From Aquamicrobium defluvii (GTDB lineage Bacteria; Pseudomonadota; Alphaproteobacteria; Rhizobiales; Rhizobiaceae): DNA of 64,000 bases. A program made the position numbers and the translations under genes. How positions within the stretch are numbered: the first letter of the stretch is position 1; each line of letters opens with the position of its first letter. Below, in pieces: positions 28,833-38,328 of the stretch. Below the pieces are notes generated by a model. It was not told the origin of the DNA. It saw only the letters and a program-made list of their open reading frames with translations, and did no database searches. Location of the stretch: positions 85,176 through 149,175 of the forward strand of contig NZ_SNZF01000008.1 in NCBI RefSeq assembly GCF_004363725.1, in the 5' to 3' direction.

Positions 28833-30629
28833 TCAGTCCACCGTTTCGAGCCACATCAGAGTTCCGGATGTAGGATTCGCGCGATAGCGCCAGCCCGGCG
28901 GCACGAACACCGCTTGAGAATAGGATTGAGAACCACGCGTCACTTCATACCAGGTGGTGCCATCTGCGGAGATTTCGGCGGAATTGCCGTTGTTGGAGCT
29001 GCCTGCATAGACGATGAGCCATCGTCCTGTGGTGTTCTGGTAGACTGTGTTGCGGACGCGCGATCCCGAAACATCGGTGAACTTCGTGCCGATAGACGAC
29101 ATCTCGATCCACCCGCGCGCCCCGGTACCATCCGTGCCATAGGCTTTGTTTATGCCCGGCGAAGCGGTGTCGCCCACCAGTGACAACGTTCGGTTGGCCG
29201 ACAGATTGCCACCGCCCTGAAGACTATGCTGGGTGGCAACCGTGCGCGCCGTCGGCACATAGCTGCCGGCCGCCTGATAGATCGTGTCGAAATAGGCCTT
29301 CAGCGCGGCCTTGATGTTACCCCACGTGGTCCAGAACAGGGACGACCCGCCGGAAAGGACACCTGCGAAGCGGTCGCCATCGGCCGGCGCCGGAACCTGG
29401 CTCACGCCGGCGATCGCGCCGCCGACAACGGTGGTATCCGCCCGCGCGAGCTTCGTTCGCTCGGCTGCCGTCATGATCTTTGTGTCGGTGCCTTCCGCCA
29501 TGTTGTTCATGGAAAAGGCATCGTTCTGCACGCCGTTGGGATCGTACATGGCGGGCTGCATGCCGCCGCCAGCCGCCTCCTCTGCTTTTTTCGACCAATG
29601 GAAGGCGGAATACTTGCCCGGCTCCACTGGCGAATTTTCGGGTGCGTTGGCCCATTCATCGGCCTTGCTGGCGCTCGAGGCAGCCGCTCCCGCGCTGGCC
29701 GAGGCTGCGCCTGCGCTGGCGGCCGCGGCATCCTTGTCGTCGGCAACTGCCGCACGGTCGATCGCAACGGCCGCACGATCATCGGCCGCATCTCCGGCGC
29801 TGTTCGCAGCGCTGTTCGCGGATCCTGCCGCGGCACCGGCGCTTGCAGCCGCGGCATCCTTGTCGTCGGAAACGGCGGCGCGGTCGATCGCAACGGCGGC
29901 ACGGTCATCAGCTGCAGCATCCGCGCTATTCGCCGCGCTGTTCGCGGCCGCGACGGCGAGCGCACGATCGCTGGCGGCATCGTCCGCGCTGCCTGCCGCG
30001 CTGATCGCGGCCCCGGCCGCGGCGTCTGCACTGCCGGCGGCGGCTCCTGCGCTGTCCGCCGCATTGCCGGCCGAAATGGCCGCTGCCGCCGCGCTGGCGG
30101 CTGCGCTGTCGGCGGATTCATGGATGGCATCGACAGAACCGCCATCGACCATCTGGCCATCGCGCCAGACGGAAAGATGCCCATTCGCCAGCGGCTGCAC
30201 CCAGACCTCATCCTGATCCGGATCGACCTTCAGCGCGCGGCCGATATCGCGCCGCATCTCGGAAAGCGCGCTCGCCTGCTTGGAAAGCTCCTTTTCCAGC
30301 TCATCCGAAACCAGCGTGCCCGCCCTGGTCACCGCCACGCTGCGGTTAGAGATGCGTTTCGCGGCGTGATACCAGCGCGATGTCGCGGGCACCGCCGCGG
30401 CAAACGTTACGCTGAAGGTGTCGTACCCCTCGCCGGCTGTCTTCGTGACCGTGCAGCCATCGGTGACATCGGCGAAACTTTCTTCGTCCTCCACCTGCAG
30501 GTAGACCCGCACATCCTCGACGTCGAAGATGCGATATTGCGAAGGGCCGTAAGGGCCGGCAGTGCCGTTGCCGACCTGAATCGTGGATTCGCGCGTCTGG
30601 CGCGGCAGGGGATAGGGTGTGTTCGCCAT
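28833..30629 (-). CDS. Tail fibre protein, T7-type N-terminus
   Basis: This protein of about 598 residues is the probable host receptor-binding fibre. Residues 1 to about 150 resemble the T7 gp17 N-terminal attachment domain (VEDVRVYLQVEDEES, then an FSVTFAAAVPA and ISNRSVAVTRAGTLVSDEL region). Residues about 170-330 are an Ala/Ser/Asp repeat region predicted to form a rod. The C-terminal 250 residues include QGGGNLSANRTLSL, common in fibre distal parts. The start could be 30629 or 30653; neither has a strong ribosome binding site. Confidence 0.85.
   Translation of the reverse strand: MANTPYPLPRQTRESTIQVGNGTAGPYGPSQYRIFDVEDVRVYLQVEDEESFADVTDGCTVTKTAGEGYDTFSVTFAAAVPATSRWYHAAKRISNRSVAVTRAGTLVSDELEKELSKQASALSEMRRDIGRALKVDPDQDEVWVQPLANGHLSVWRDGQMVDGGSVDAIHESADSAAASAAAAAISAGNAADSAGAAAGSADAAAGAAISAAGSADDAASDRALAVAAANSAANSADAAADDRAAVAIDRAAVSDDKDAAAASAGAAAGSANSAANSAGDAADDRAAVAIDRAAVADDKDAAAASAGAASASAGAAASSASKADEWANAPENSPVEPGKYSAFHWSKKAEEAAGGGMQPAMYDPNGVQNDAFSMNNMAEGTDTKIMTAAERTKLARADTTVVGGAIAGVSQVPAPADGDRFAGVLSGGSSLFWTTWGNIKAALKAYFDTIYQAAGSYVPTARTVATQHSLQGGGNLSANRTLSLVGDTASPGINKAYGTDGTGARGWIEMSSIGTKFTDVSGSRVRNTVYQNTTGRWLIVYAGSSNNGNSAEISADGTTWYEVTRGSQSYSQAVFVPPGWRYRANPTSGTLMWLETVD
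29712..29963 (-). repeat. 126-bp tandem repeat inside the tail fibre gene
   Basis: Two adjacent units with a 126-bp (42-codon) period encode near-identical peptides containing DDRAAVAIDRAAV and DDKDAAAASAGAA. A shared 22-bp stretch starts at 29722 and 29848. The repeat lies in the Ala/Ser/Asp-rich rod and keeps frame, so copy number could change without breaking the gene. Confidence 0.8.
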
Positions 30630-30674
30630 GCCGGCAGCATGACTCGCCGGCAATCACGTCAATTGCGTACAGGG

Positions 30675-33209
30675 TCAGCGCATGGGCGTGAACTGGCCCG
30701 GCGCAACCATGAACGGTGTGCCTGCCTTCTTCGCCCGGCTCGCCTGCGCCTTGAAGCTCTTGTCCGCGTCCGGATCCAGCATCCATTGCAGATTGTCGAG
30801 CACAAGGCGGTTGTAGGCGCCGCGCGTGGCCCAGTGCGAGGCGACGAACGGCGTGTAGCGCTGCAGGTAGCGCCGCGCCTGCCGGCCGGGGTTCACCTTC
30901 TCGCCACCGATCCATTGTTGCGCGTTGCCGATCGTGAGGCCCAGCGTGTCGCCCATGAATGCAACGCCGGGACCCATCAGGCTTTCCTGCAGCGACTGGC
31001 CGAAGCGGTTCTCGTTGGCGGAAACGAAATCGCCGAACAGGCCGAAGCCGCCGCCCTGGAACGTCGCCTTCAGCCAGAAACCGGGGTTCTCGGCCGGGTC
31101 CATATTTTCCGGCTTCTTGCCGTCGAGCAGATGCTTGATCTGCAGATAGGCGGCACCGCCGAGTGTGAGCATGATCGCCATGGGCGCGAAATAGGCCATG
31201 CCCGACCGGAAGCCCTTGCCGCCGCCGCGCGCGGCGGCCATCTCGAAAACCGCCTCGAGCTGCATGGTGGTGAAGGAAAGCCCGAAACTCTTGTATTGCA
31301 GGAGGAAGTCCAGCAGCTCGCCGCCCACGGTTCCCCGCCGCTCGATGCCGGTGAGCAGGGAGCGCGCGTTCGGAGAGCCGCTGGGAACCGACCGCTCCGA
31401 CCAACTGGTGATGATCTCCGAAAGCTTCTCAGCCGCCTCCCTGTGCGCCAGGGCTTTCGTCTCGGCCGCGATCTCGCCGGGTGTCGCGCGCGCCGTATCG
31501 ATATAGTTGACGGCGCCGCCATTCGTCTCGATCTGGCGCTGTGTCACGAAGCCGTTCGGGTCCTTGGCTTTGCGCCAGATATCCCAATGCTGCGGAGTCA
31601 CGCCGAAGCCCTCGAGGGCGGTCCGGAAGCGCGGATCGAGCTTCTGGAAGGTCTTCTCCGCATTGTCGCCGATGGTCTTTTGCCAGGCGCGCGCCTCGAC
31701 CAGCTTGCGCCCGGTGGTCAGCGGTTTCAGTCCGGACCAGGTGACGCCGCGATCGGCGATCCACTGCGACCATTCCGAGCCAACGGCCGGGCCGACGAAG
31801 CGCAGCTCATCCGCCATCACATGCATGTATTCGTCCCAGATGATGCCGGAAGATATGATGTCTTCCCGCTTCGCCTTCGACAGCATCGAGACCATATCCC
31901 GGACGGTCGAGGTCACCGGCAGCCCGGCCAGCTTGCGCGAGGCCGAGGCGATGAACGGATCCGTGGCACCGGCAAGCAATGCGGTGGCGCCGAGCTGGGT
32001 GCCGGTCAGCACGTTCTTGATGTTCGACGTGAAGGCGGCCGCGCCGCTGGCAACCTCTGGGCGGCCGCGCAGGGCCTGCCACAGGCTTTCGATCCGCCAT
32101 TCCGCAATGTTCGCCTGGCTGTTCTTGAAGACCTTCGCTTCCTTCGCCAGCGTGCCCTTGCCGGCTTCCAGCTTGCCGATCTCGTGGGCGACCACCTGTT
32201 TCATGTACTCGACCATGGAAGAAGGGTTTGGCCCAAGCACTTCCATTGCGGCGATATCGCGCGCCATGCCGTTGACGTGGCCGAAGATCGCCTGCACCAC
32301 GTCGCCCTTGCCGAAGCGGGCGTTGTAATCCATCCAGCTCTGCGAATCGCGGAAGATCAGGAAGCGCTCTTCCTGCCGCTGGGAGGCGATAGCGCCCTGC
32401 CCTCGCCGCGCGGCCTGCGGCACCATGTTGGCGCGATTGTTCGAGACGATGGAATCGTAGACGTGATCGAGCGCCTGATCGAGGCGCGCGGCGGTCAGGG
32501 GCTGGCCGGTCAGCGGGTCCGTCATCCGCGCCGGGTCGAGCAAGGGCCTGATGCCCGCCTTCCAGTCCGCCCGGCCGGCTGCCTTCACCTTCAGGCGGTC
32601 ATGCGAATGCGGCAGGCCGAAATTGTCGATCTTTCCGATCGCGCCGCCGGAGGCGTTGAAGCGCTGGCGAAGATCCTCGTAGACATTCGAGATGGCACGC
32701 GCGAGCTGCTTGGCCGTGGCGTCGCCGCTCGCCTCGCCATGCAGTTCCTTCACCACATCGCTCTGCAACCCGCGATTTGGCCGCTTGCCAAGCAGGCCTT
32801 GGCGCTGAAAGGAGAACATCACCTGGTCGAGATTCTTATGTGCGCCGGCGATGATGGCTTCCGTGCGCCCGCGCACGCTCGATGCGCCGCGAAAACCGTA
32901 GTGCGACAGCAGCGCCACGGCCGCGTCATAGACGTTGGCGTTGCCTTCACGGTCGCGATAGTCCTGCAGGAAGGATTTCACCGAAAGCCGCCGCGCTTCG
33001 GTCAAGTTGGCGCGCCGGCGCTTCTCGGCCGCCTCGGCCTTCAGGGCAGCTTCCATGTCCTTTCGCGCCCTGGCCTTCGCCAGATCGTCACCCATGGCAA
33101 GACGGTTCTGCGCGAAGCGTTGGTCGAACTCATCAGCCAGAAACGCCGCCTCTTCCTTCGTGATGGCGTTCTGCTCGACGGCCGAGATCAGGCAATCTTT
33201 CAGGCCCAT
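30675..33209 (-). CDS. Large virion protein, probable DNA ejection (internal core) protein
   Basis: This 844-residue protein is mostly helical and charged, with no enzyme motif that I can see. A hydrophobic segment (MAYFAPMAIMLTLGGAAYL, near residue 670) could insert in the host membrane. Its place between the other internal virion genes and the fibre gene corresponds to the gp16-like ejection protein of short-tailed phages. Function is inferred from position, size and composition. Confidence 0.65.
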   Translation of the reverse strand: MGLKDCLISAVEQNAITKEEAAFLADEFDQRFAQNRLAMGDDLAKARARKDMEAALKAEAAEKRRRANLTEARRLSVKSFLQDYRDREGNANVYDAAVALLSHYGFRGASSVRGRTEAIIAGAHKNLDQVMFSFQRQGLLGKRPNRGLQSDVVKELHGEASGDATAKQLARAISNVYEDLRQRFNASGGAIGKIDNFGLPHSHDRLKVKAAGRADWKAGIRPLLDPARMTDPLTGQPLTAARLDQALDHVYDSIVSNNRANMVPQAARRGQGAIASQRQEERFLIFRDSQSWMDYNARFGKGDVVQAIFGHVNGMARDIAAMEVLGPNPSSMVEYMKQVVAHEIGKLEAGKGTLAKEAKVFKNSQANIAEWRIESLWQALRGRPEVASGAAAFTSNIKNVLTGTQLGATALLAGATDPFIASASRKLAGLPVTSTVRDMVSMLSKAKREDIISSGIIWDEYMHVMADELRFVGPAVGSEWSQWIADRGVTWSGLKPLTTGRKLVEARAWQKTIGDNAEKTFQKLDPRFRTALEGFGVTPQHWDIWRKAKDPNGFVTQRQIETNGGAVNYIDTARATPGEIAAETKALAHREAAEKLSEIITSWSERSVPSGSPNARSLLTGIERRGTVGGELLDFLLQYKSFGLSFTTMQLEAVFEMAAARGGGKGFRSGMAYFAPMAIMLTLGGAAYLQIKHLLDGKKPENMDPAENPGFWLKATFQGGGFGLFGDFVSANENRFGQSLQESLMGPGVAFMGDTLGLTIGNAQQWIGGEKVNPGRQARRYLQRYTPFVASHWATRGAYNRLVLDNLQWMLDPDADKSFKAQASRAKKAGTPFMVAPGQFTPMR

Positions 33210-33391
33210 TCTGGCACCACCACTTCACCAGCAGCGTCAAACCATGTTTCAGTACCAAAATCGCCATCATCGCAAACGTCACATTTGCTGCTTTCGATCC
33301 CAGCGACATTCGAGGGCACATCAGGATCTATCGTTCGCTCATATTGCATTTCGCGTTTGCAGTGCCGGCACCTAAGAAGAATCGCGTCCAT
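33200..33391 (-). CDS. Small zinc-ribbon-like phage protein
   Basis: This 63-residue protein starts MDAILLRCRHCKREM and has CRHC and CDVC pairs spaced like a zinc ribbon. It overlaps the following gene by 10 bp and starts 4 bp after the preceding stop. Function is unknown; it is one of several small Cys-pair proteins in this prophage. Confidence 0.65.
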   Translation of the reverse strand: MDAILLRCRHCKREMQYERTIDPDVPSNVAGIESSKCDVCDDGDFGTETWFDAAGEVVVPEWA

Positions 33392-33395
33392 TGCC

Positions 33396-35510
33396 TCAAT
33401 CCCTACAGCTGGCGATCAGGTCGCCGAAGAATTCGGACCTGTCGGCGTCGACGATCATGGCTTCATGGGTAGTGTGTAAAATGCGGCCGTCGGCATCGCG
33501 CGCGGCCGGCATGGTATCCCACACGGACAGATCGGCCTTGGGCTCCAGCCCATCCGTGGCGGCATCGCCCGGTCTGCGGGCCTCGACAAGCGCCAGCTCG
33601 GCCACCTCGCCAGCCTCGGGCGTGGCCGGCTCCGGCGTATCTCCGGGATGCCTTAGGCCGATTTCTTCTGCTTGAGCGCCGCCAGCACCCGATAGTTGTT
33701 CGCGATCCTGCGCATATCCTGCGCGTTCTCCGGGTGGTTCGCCGCTTGGGCGCGCGCTTCCATCCTGCGCGCCAGCTCGAGGCATTGCTCCGGCGTCTTG
33801 CCTGTCGTCGAAGAACGGGATGTCGAGTTCATCATAGGGCTGTTCTCCGAGGTCCGTTTCGGTGTCGGCCCTCAACCTATAGTCTTCATCGAGCGCCTTT
33901 TCCAGCGCGGAGACGGGATCGGTTTCGTCATCCACCAATTCGGCCGCGCGTACGATTAGCGTGTCGTCGATCTCGCCCAGATCGAGCTCTGCGCGCGCCG
34001 TGTCTATGTCGTCGAGCAACCGCCGGTATGCCGCCTGGGCCTGCTGGCGCTGCTCATGCTCCAGCCATTCGAATTCACGCCCGCCATCCTCGCGCGCAGA
34101 ATAGACCGGATCCCCGCCAGCTTCCTTCGACAGCAGGCGCAGCAGATCGTCCGGTGTCGATTCCGCAACTGCCCGCTCTGGATTGCCGTAGATGTTGTCG
34201 AAGTAACCGGCCTCGGCGGCGGCCTCGCGCGCATAGTCGAGCGTGCGGCCGCGCGGCCGGACAAGCGCGCCGGAGCCGGGAACGAAGCGGCGGGACAGCC
34301 CCATGCCGACCAGCTCACCGCCTTCATCGCGTATGCCGCCCTCGGACGCCAGGAATCGCATGAGGCTGACAGGCCGGCGCGGTGCCGGGCCAACCGGCAT
34401 CTGCTCGCGCGCAAGGCGATCGAGCATCAGCGAACGTCCATCGTCCGGCGCTTCGGCCGCGCGCACGGCCTGCGCGGCAAGCGCTTCCGCCTCCATGTCC
34501 GACATGCCCGCCGGCGGGTCGCCGAAAGCCACGCGATCGAGCGCGCGTTGCTCGGCCGCAATATCTGCGGTGCGCAACGCAGTGGGGTCGGCCTTGACGC
34601 CGAGCGCATCCGCGATCGCCGCCAGATCGCCGGGCTGGGCTTCGCCAGCTGCGGCGCGGGCGAAAGCCTCTTCCGGCACGCTGCGGCCGAGCACACGGAA
34701 AACCTCACGACCACCCTGCAGCATGCCGCCGAAGCCACCGCCGAACAGGGCGGCGAGTCCCACCTGCTCGAGAGACGTGGAAATGCTGGCGTCGACGCCC
34801 GCCTCCTTCTTCCACTCCTGGCTGGCGACCTGAATCGCGCCCTCGATGCCGGCGTTGATGGCGGCTTCCGTCAACACGATCTGCAACAGCCTGACGCCCA
34901 CGGTCCGGGCCGGGCCGGAAATCCCGCCGCCGGCGAACAGGCCGGCGACCTGCACGGGATCGCGGAACATCGCGGCAATGCCGCCCCCGAGTGTGTTGCC
35001 GAGAGACCGGGCCAGACCCAGTTCAACCCGATCGGCCCGCGCCGAGGCCTCGGCCGCCGCTGTCTCCGCCGAACGGGTAAGCGCGGCTGCATCCTCCCGC
35101 ATGGGGCGGTCCGCCGCTATGATGCCGGCCAGCTCCGGGCGACGGCGTACGAGGTCGGCCGCCTGCCGCCGCCATTGTTCCTCGCGGTCTTCGAGGAGCG
35201 ACCAGGCGTCGCCCCCCTCGCGGCGAACGCGGGAAGCTTCCTCGACATAGGAGGCGGACTTGCCGTCACCGCGATAGGGGTTGAAAAGCTGCTCGCCGGT
35301 CGCGTCGAAAATGGCCTTGTTGCGCCGCTCATAGGCTTCGGCCATGGCATTATCGACTGAATTCGAGTTGTCCCGGTAAAGCGCGAGGTCGCGTGTCGTG
35401 TCCCACAGCGCACCGGCCGCCTGGTCGCGGGCAGCTTCAGCTGCGACGGTGTCCCCATAGTTAGGCGCGAAAGTCGGGTTCTCCCCGAAATTGCTGCCAT
35501 AGATCAGCAT
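33396..35510 (-). CDS. Virion protein, probable ejection/internal core protein
   Basis: This 704-residue protein is Ala/Glu/Arg-rich, with Gly-rich hydrophobic stretches near residues 160-260 (GLARSLGNTLGGGIAAMF, AALFGGGFGGMLQGG) that could be membrane-active. The ATG at 35510 overlaps the upstream stop (TGATG) and has GGAGCC 9 nt before it. Around codons 560-625 the reading frame loses its GC-rich third positions where another 60-codon gene runs in a different frame. The C-terminus (MIVDADRSEFFGDLIASC) looks coding again. Confidence 0.7.
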   Translation of the reverse strand: MLIYGSNFGENPTFAPNYGDTVAAEAARDQAAGALWDTTRDLALYRDNSNSVDNAMAEAYERRNKAIFDATGEQLFNPYRGDGKSASYVEEASRVRREGGDAWSLLEDREEQWRRQAADLVRRRPELAGIIAADRPMREDAAALTRSAETAAAEASARADRVELGLARSLGNTLGGGIAAMFRDPVQVAGLFAGGGISGPARTVGVRLLQIVLTEAAINAGIEGAIQVASQEWKKEAGVDASISTSLEQVGLAALFGGGFGGMLQGGREVFRVLGRSVPEEAFARAAAGEAQPGDLAAIADALGVKADPTALRTADIAAEQRALDRVAFGDPPAGMSDMEAEALAAQAVRAAEAPDDGRSLMLDRLAREQMPVGPAPRRPVSLMRFLASEGGIRDEGGELVGMGLSRRFVPGSGALVRPRGRTLDYAREAAAEAGYFDNIYGNPERAVAESTPDDLLRLLSKEAGGDPVYSAREDGGREFEWLEHEQRQQAQAAYRRLLDDIDTARAELDLGEIDDTLIVRAAELVDDETDPVSALEKALDEDYRLRADTETDLGEQPYDELDIPFFDDRQDAGAMPRAGAQDGSARPSGEPPGERAGYAQDREQLSGAGGAQAEEIGLRHPGDTPEPATPEAGEVAELALVEARRPGDAATDGLEPKADLSVWDTMPAARDADGRILHTTHEAMIVDADRSEFFGDLIASCRD
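33653..33835 (-). CDS. Nested small protein gene in alternate frame
   Basis: This 60-codon frame lies inside the larger gene at 33396-35510, in another frame of the same strand. GGAG sits 9 nt before the ATG. The product contains CLELARRMEARAQAANHPEN and a basic helical end (NNYRVLAALKQKKSA), which looks like a real small helical protein. Third codon positions here are strongly G/C, whereas the host frame's are not. Function is unknown. Confidence 0.5.
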   Translation of the reverse strand: MMNSTSRSSTTGKTPEQCLELARRMEARAQAANHPENAQDMRRIANNYRVLAALKQKKSA

Positions 35511-36904
35511 CAGCGGAAGGCTCCCGGCACGCGCGGCGCGAGGCGGTCGCGCAGGGCGACGACATCGAGCACATAGGGATTGCCGTCGCTGCCCATGATC
35601 CATTGCGGATCCGGGCTTGCAGGATCGCCGAGGGCAAAGGCGAAGCCGCCGGCGACCGCCACGGGGCGGGCATCGCGAAGGGTCGCCGCCATCGAGCGCT
35701 CGACGCGCTCTACGACAGGCGCCAGGCCAAAGCCGACCGCCCGGCTGCCGATACCGGCCTTCGGTTTCACGGGAAGCACCGCCAGGTCCTCATCCGTGAT
35801 CGCCTGCAGAACGTCCTCGAACAGATCCGCGCGGATGGCCGAAGGGATCATCACCTTGTCGCCGCTGCTGATCCATGAGCCGCCGACGCTGGTGAATCCG
35901 CCGAACTGCACCCCGCGATCGAAGACCGCGCCGGCGGCTTCCTGGACTGCCTGCGCATGTATCTCGATGGCTTCGCCGCTTTCCGGATCGAGGCCGAGTT
36001 CCGAGATTCGCTTGCGCGAGATCGCGGCCGCCGCATTGGCAATGCGCGCCCTGTCCTTGCCGGCAAGCGCCAGCGCATCGCCGGCCACCTGCCTGAAATT
36101 TTCACCGGCGACGGCCGGCTTCAGATCCTTGAACGCCTTGCCGTCCGGTCCTTTGCCATAGCCAAGGATCACGTCCTCGGCGGCCTGCGCCGATCCGTCG
36201 CCGGCGATGATGGCCCCGGCTTCGGCGATCATGGGCGCATCCTGCCCGAATTCGGAAAGCACCTGCGGCGCGGCCGAGCCGGCGCCGGCAACGATCGCGC
36301 CGGCCATGGCCGCGCCGGCTTCCGGGTTTGACCGGATCGCCTTGCCGAGCGCCGCCGCCTCACCGGCCTTCAGGTAGCGCACCGGTGCGCCCAGCTCGAC
36401 GGCAGCCTGCTCGGCCGCCTTCGCGCGCGCCGACATGATCGTGCTCATGTCCTCGGCCGTGGCCGCGTCCGTGAGCAGCGGCGTCTGGGGCACGATGCCC
36501 TGGGATTCCGCATAGGAAACGCTGTCGGTTGAAATGGCCCTACGCTTCTCGGCCACCATCTTTTCGGCGAACGCCAGCGTGCGCAGCTCGCTTTCGGTGG
36601 GTTTGTCGCCATATTGCCTGCGCAGGCCGGCGACGTGCTTTCCGGCAGCCGGCAGGCTCATGTCGCGGATGGCGCGGCCGGCCGAAATCTTGGCGAAGGT
36701 CTCCTGCATCACGGCCTGGCCGCCGGGTGTCGTTCCGGCATCCAGCATCATCTGCGACAGTTCGGCCTGGTTGATATCCACACCGGCAAGCAGCCGGAAA
36801 AGGCCAGCCTGTCGCCCCGCTCGCGAAAATCGTCCGTCTTGCGCTTGTCGCCGGTGCGCTTCGCCGTCTCGAGCTTCTCGAGCGAGCGGTTGAGCGTGGA
36901 CCAT
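35510..36904 (-). CDS. 3' part of frameshifted ejection protein
   Basis: From about residue 36 (LFRLLAGVDINQAELSQMM) this 464-codon frame continues the protein encoded by 36748-38328, one nucleotide out of phase. The first 35 residues are Arg-rich shadow sequence of the overlapping frame, and the formal ATG at 36904 has no properly spaced ribosome binding site. The remaining 430 residues are Ala-rich with DPESGEAIEIHAQAV and PYVLDVVALRDRLAPR near the end. It is either translated by -1 frameshifting or is a broken remnant. Confidence 0.7.
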   Translation of the reverse strand: MVHAQPLAREARDGEAHRRQAQDGRFSRAGRQAGLFRLLAGVDINQAELSQMMLDAGTTPGGQAVMQETFAKISAGRAIRDMSLPAAGKHVAGLRRQYGDKPTESELRTLAFAEKMVAEKRRAISTDSVSYAESQGIVPQTPLLTDAATAEDMSTIMSARAKAAEQAAVELGAPVRYLKAGEAAALGKAIRSNPEAGAAMAGAIVAGAGSAAPQVLSEFGQDAPMIAEAGAIIAGDGSAQAAEDVILGYGKGPDGKAFKDLKPAVAGENFRQVAGDALALAGKDRARIANAAAAISRKRISELGLDPESGEAIEIHAQAVQEAAGAVFDRGVQFGGFTSVGGSWISSGDKVMIPSAIRADLFEDVLQAITDEDLAVLPVKPKAGIGSRAVGFGLAPVVERVERSMAATLRDARPVAVAGGFAFALGDPASPDPQWIMGSDGNPYVLDVVALRDRLAPRVPGAFR

Positions 36905-38328
36905 CCCTCGCCATCGAGGCCGGCAATGCCGCCATCGGCGAAGTCGGCTTCCAGCTCGGCCCGCATGTTCTTCACGCCATCGGCATCGAGGGCGTCGGCC
37001 TGCTTGCCGTAGAACGCCAGCGCCGTGTTGCGCCGGCTTTCCAGCTTGGCTTTCGCCGCCGCCTCGGGTGACAGAATGCCGCGATCGACGGCGGAGTCGT
37101 AGTGGGTGTCGATAGCAGCCTGCGCACCGGCGATGGCATCGCCGGCATCGGGGTTGGCTGGATCGAAGTCGGCGAGCAGCTTCTGCTGGCTGGTTTCGAG
37201 GTCGGACGTGCGGGTTACAAACTCGGCCCTGTCCCGCGCCTCGAGCTTGAGGCGCTGGTTTTCGCGCGCCTGGCCAAGGTAGCGCTGCGACAGGTTGTCG
37301 AAGCCGAGCTCGTAATCCAGCTCGATTTCCGGAAAGATATGATCCTTCTTCAGCTGGCCCTTGAGCGTGCCGAGGACGATTTCCAGCTGGGCCGGATCAT
37401 CCTTGTACAGCTCGAAAGCTTGGCTGACGGTCGAGCGCATTTCGGTGTCGACCATCTGCAGATAGGCTTTGGTGCCCGCCTCATCGTAAGCCCGCCCATA
37501 GATTGTATCGGAGCCGGACGGCCGGAAGCGGCCACCCGCGATAGTGATGGTCGGGTCGGTCTGCGACGGCTCCGATGATATAGAATAGCCGCTTTCGGCT
37601 TTCCGGATCCATAACTGGGCGAATTCGCCCGCCGTCATGCCGGGTCGCCCGCCATTCAACCGAACTGCTTTTTCGCCAACGACGCTAACCGCGCTGGCGT
37701 TGGGATTTCGCAGAAGCTTCTCTGCACCGCCGGCACCCTGCTGGTGCGCAAGGTAGAGCTCACCCGGCGTCGGATCACGGCCAAGCACCCGGCGCAGATG
37801 GTTGCGGTTATCGCGCATGAGGCGCGCGCCGGCGTCCGCCGCCTCGCTGGCGTTATAGCGGTCTTTCAGGCCGTACTGCGAGGCAGTGCTATCGATGAAC
37901 TGAAACAGGCCGCCTGCTGAACTGGTTGGATTCTTGGCGCGGGGATTGCCGCCACTTTCGATCTGGGCGATTGTGCGCAACGTCGCGGAATCCACACCAT
38001 GACGGGCCGCCGCGTCATCGATGGCGGCATTAACCTCGGGCGCAAAACGTCCGCCTCGTGCGCGGCCACTTCCCCCGGCGCCACTGTTGCCTGTGACACT
38101 CGCCGAAGGCCTGCCTTCCAGCGCCGCGCGTTCCCCGGCGGCGGCACCCGCTCGAGCGGCCTGCCTGTCCGCGATTTCTCCCTGTTGCGCCGCAAACCGG
38201 AACAAGGCCTGCGATGTGCGCTCAAGCAGGTCGCTGCCGGGTCGCGAAACGGCAAGCAGCCCTTCGGCCATCAGCGGTTCGGTACGAAAGGGGCGATAGG
38301 AAACAGGTTCGCGCTGCCGATTCGCCAT
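36748..38328 (-). CDS. Ejection protein with lytic transglycosylase domain, 5' part of frameshifted gene
   Basis: This 526-codon frame has an SLT-type lytic transglycosylase domain at about residues 95-215. Features are HGVDSATLRTIAQIESGGNP with the catalytic Glu, SAGGLFQFIDSTASQYGL and ELYLAHQQGAGGAEKLL. A long helical region follows. Such proteins cut peptidoglycan locally during DNA entry in short-tailed phages. Coding character ends at DDFRERGDRLAF; the remaining 16 residues look out of frame. The in-phase continuation is in 35510-36904, giving about 940 residues if joined near 36798-36801. Confidence 0.85.
   Translation of the reverse strand: MANRQREPVSYRPFRTEPLMAEGLLAVSRPGSDLLERTSQALFRFAAQQGEIADRQAARAGAAAGERAALEGRPSASVTGNSGAGGSGRARGGRFAPEVNAAIDDAAARHGVDSATLRTIAQIESGGNPRAKNPTSSAGGLFQFIDSTASQYGLKDRYNASEAADAGARLMRDNRNHLRRVLGRDPTPGELYLAHQQGAGGAEKLLRNPNASAVSVVGEKAVRLNGGRPGMTAGEFAQLWIRKAESGYSISSEPSQTDPTITIAGGRFRPSGSDTIYGRAYDEAGTKAYLQMVDTEMRSTVSQAFELYKDDPAQLEIVLGTLKGQLKKDHIFPEIELDYELGFDNLSQRYLGQARENQRLKLEARDRAEFVTRTSDLETSQQKLLADFDPANPDAGDAIAGAQAAIDTHYDSAVDRGILSPEAAAKAKLESRRNTALAFYGKQADALDADGVKNMRAELEADFADGGIAGLDGEGWSTLNRSLEKLETAKRTGDKRKTDDFRERGDRLAFSGCLPVWISTRPNCRR

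Noticed and set aside
29226..33479. A 1417-codon open frame on the plus strand opposite the fibre and ejection genes
   Set aside because: It is antisense to three well-supported phage genes, is extremely Arg/Gly/His-rich, and has no domain or ribosome binding site. GC-rich codon bias on the opposite strand explains its length.
34056..35360. A 434-codon plus-strand open frame opposite the ejection gene
   Set aside because: It is antisense to a coupled gene in the late operon and has shadow-type composition.
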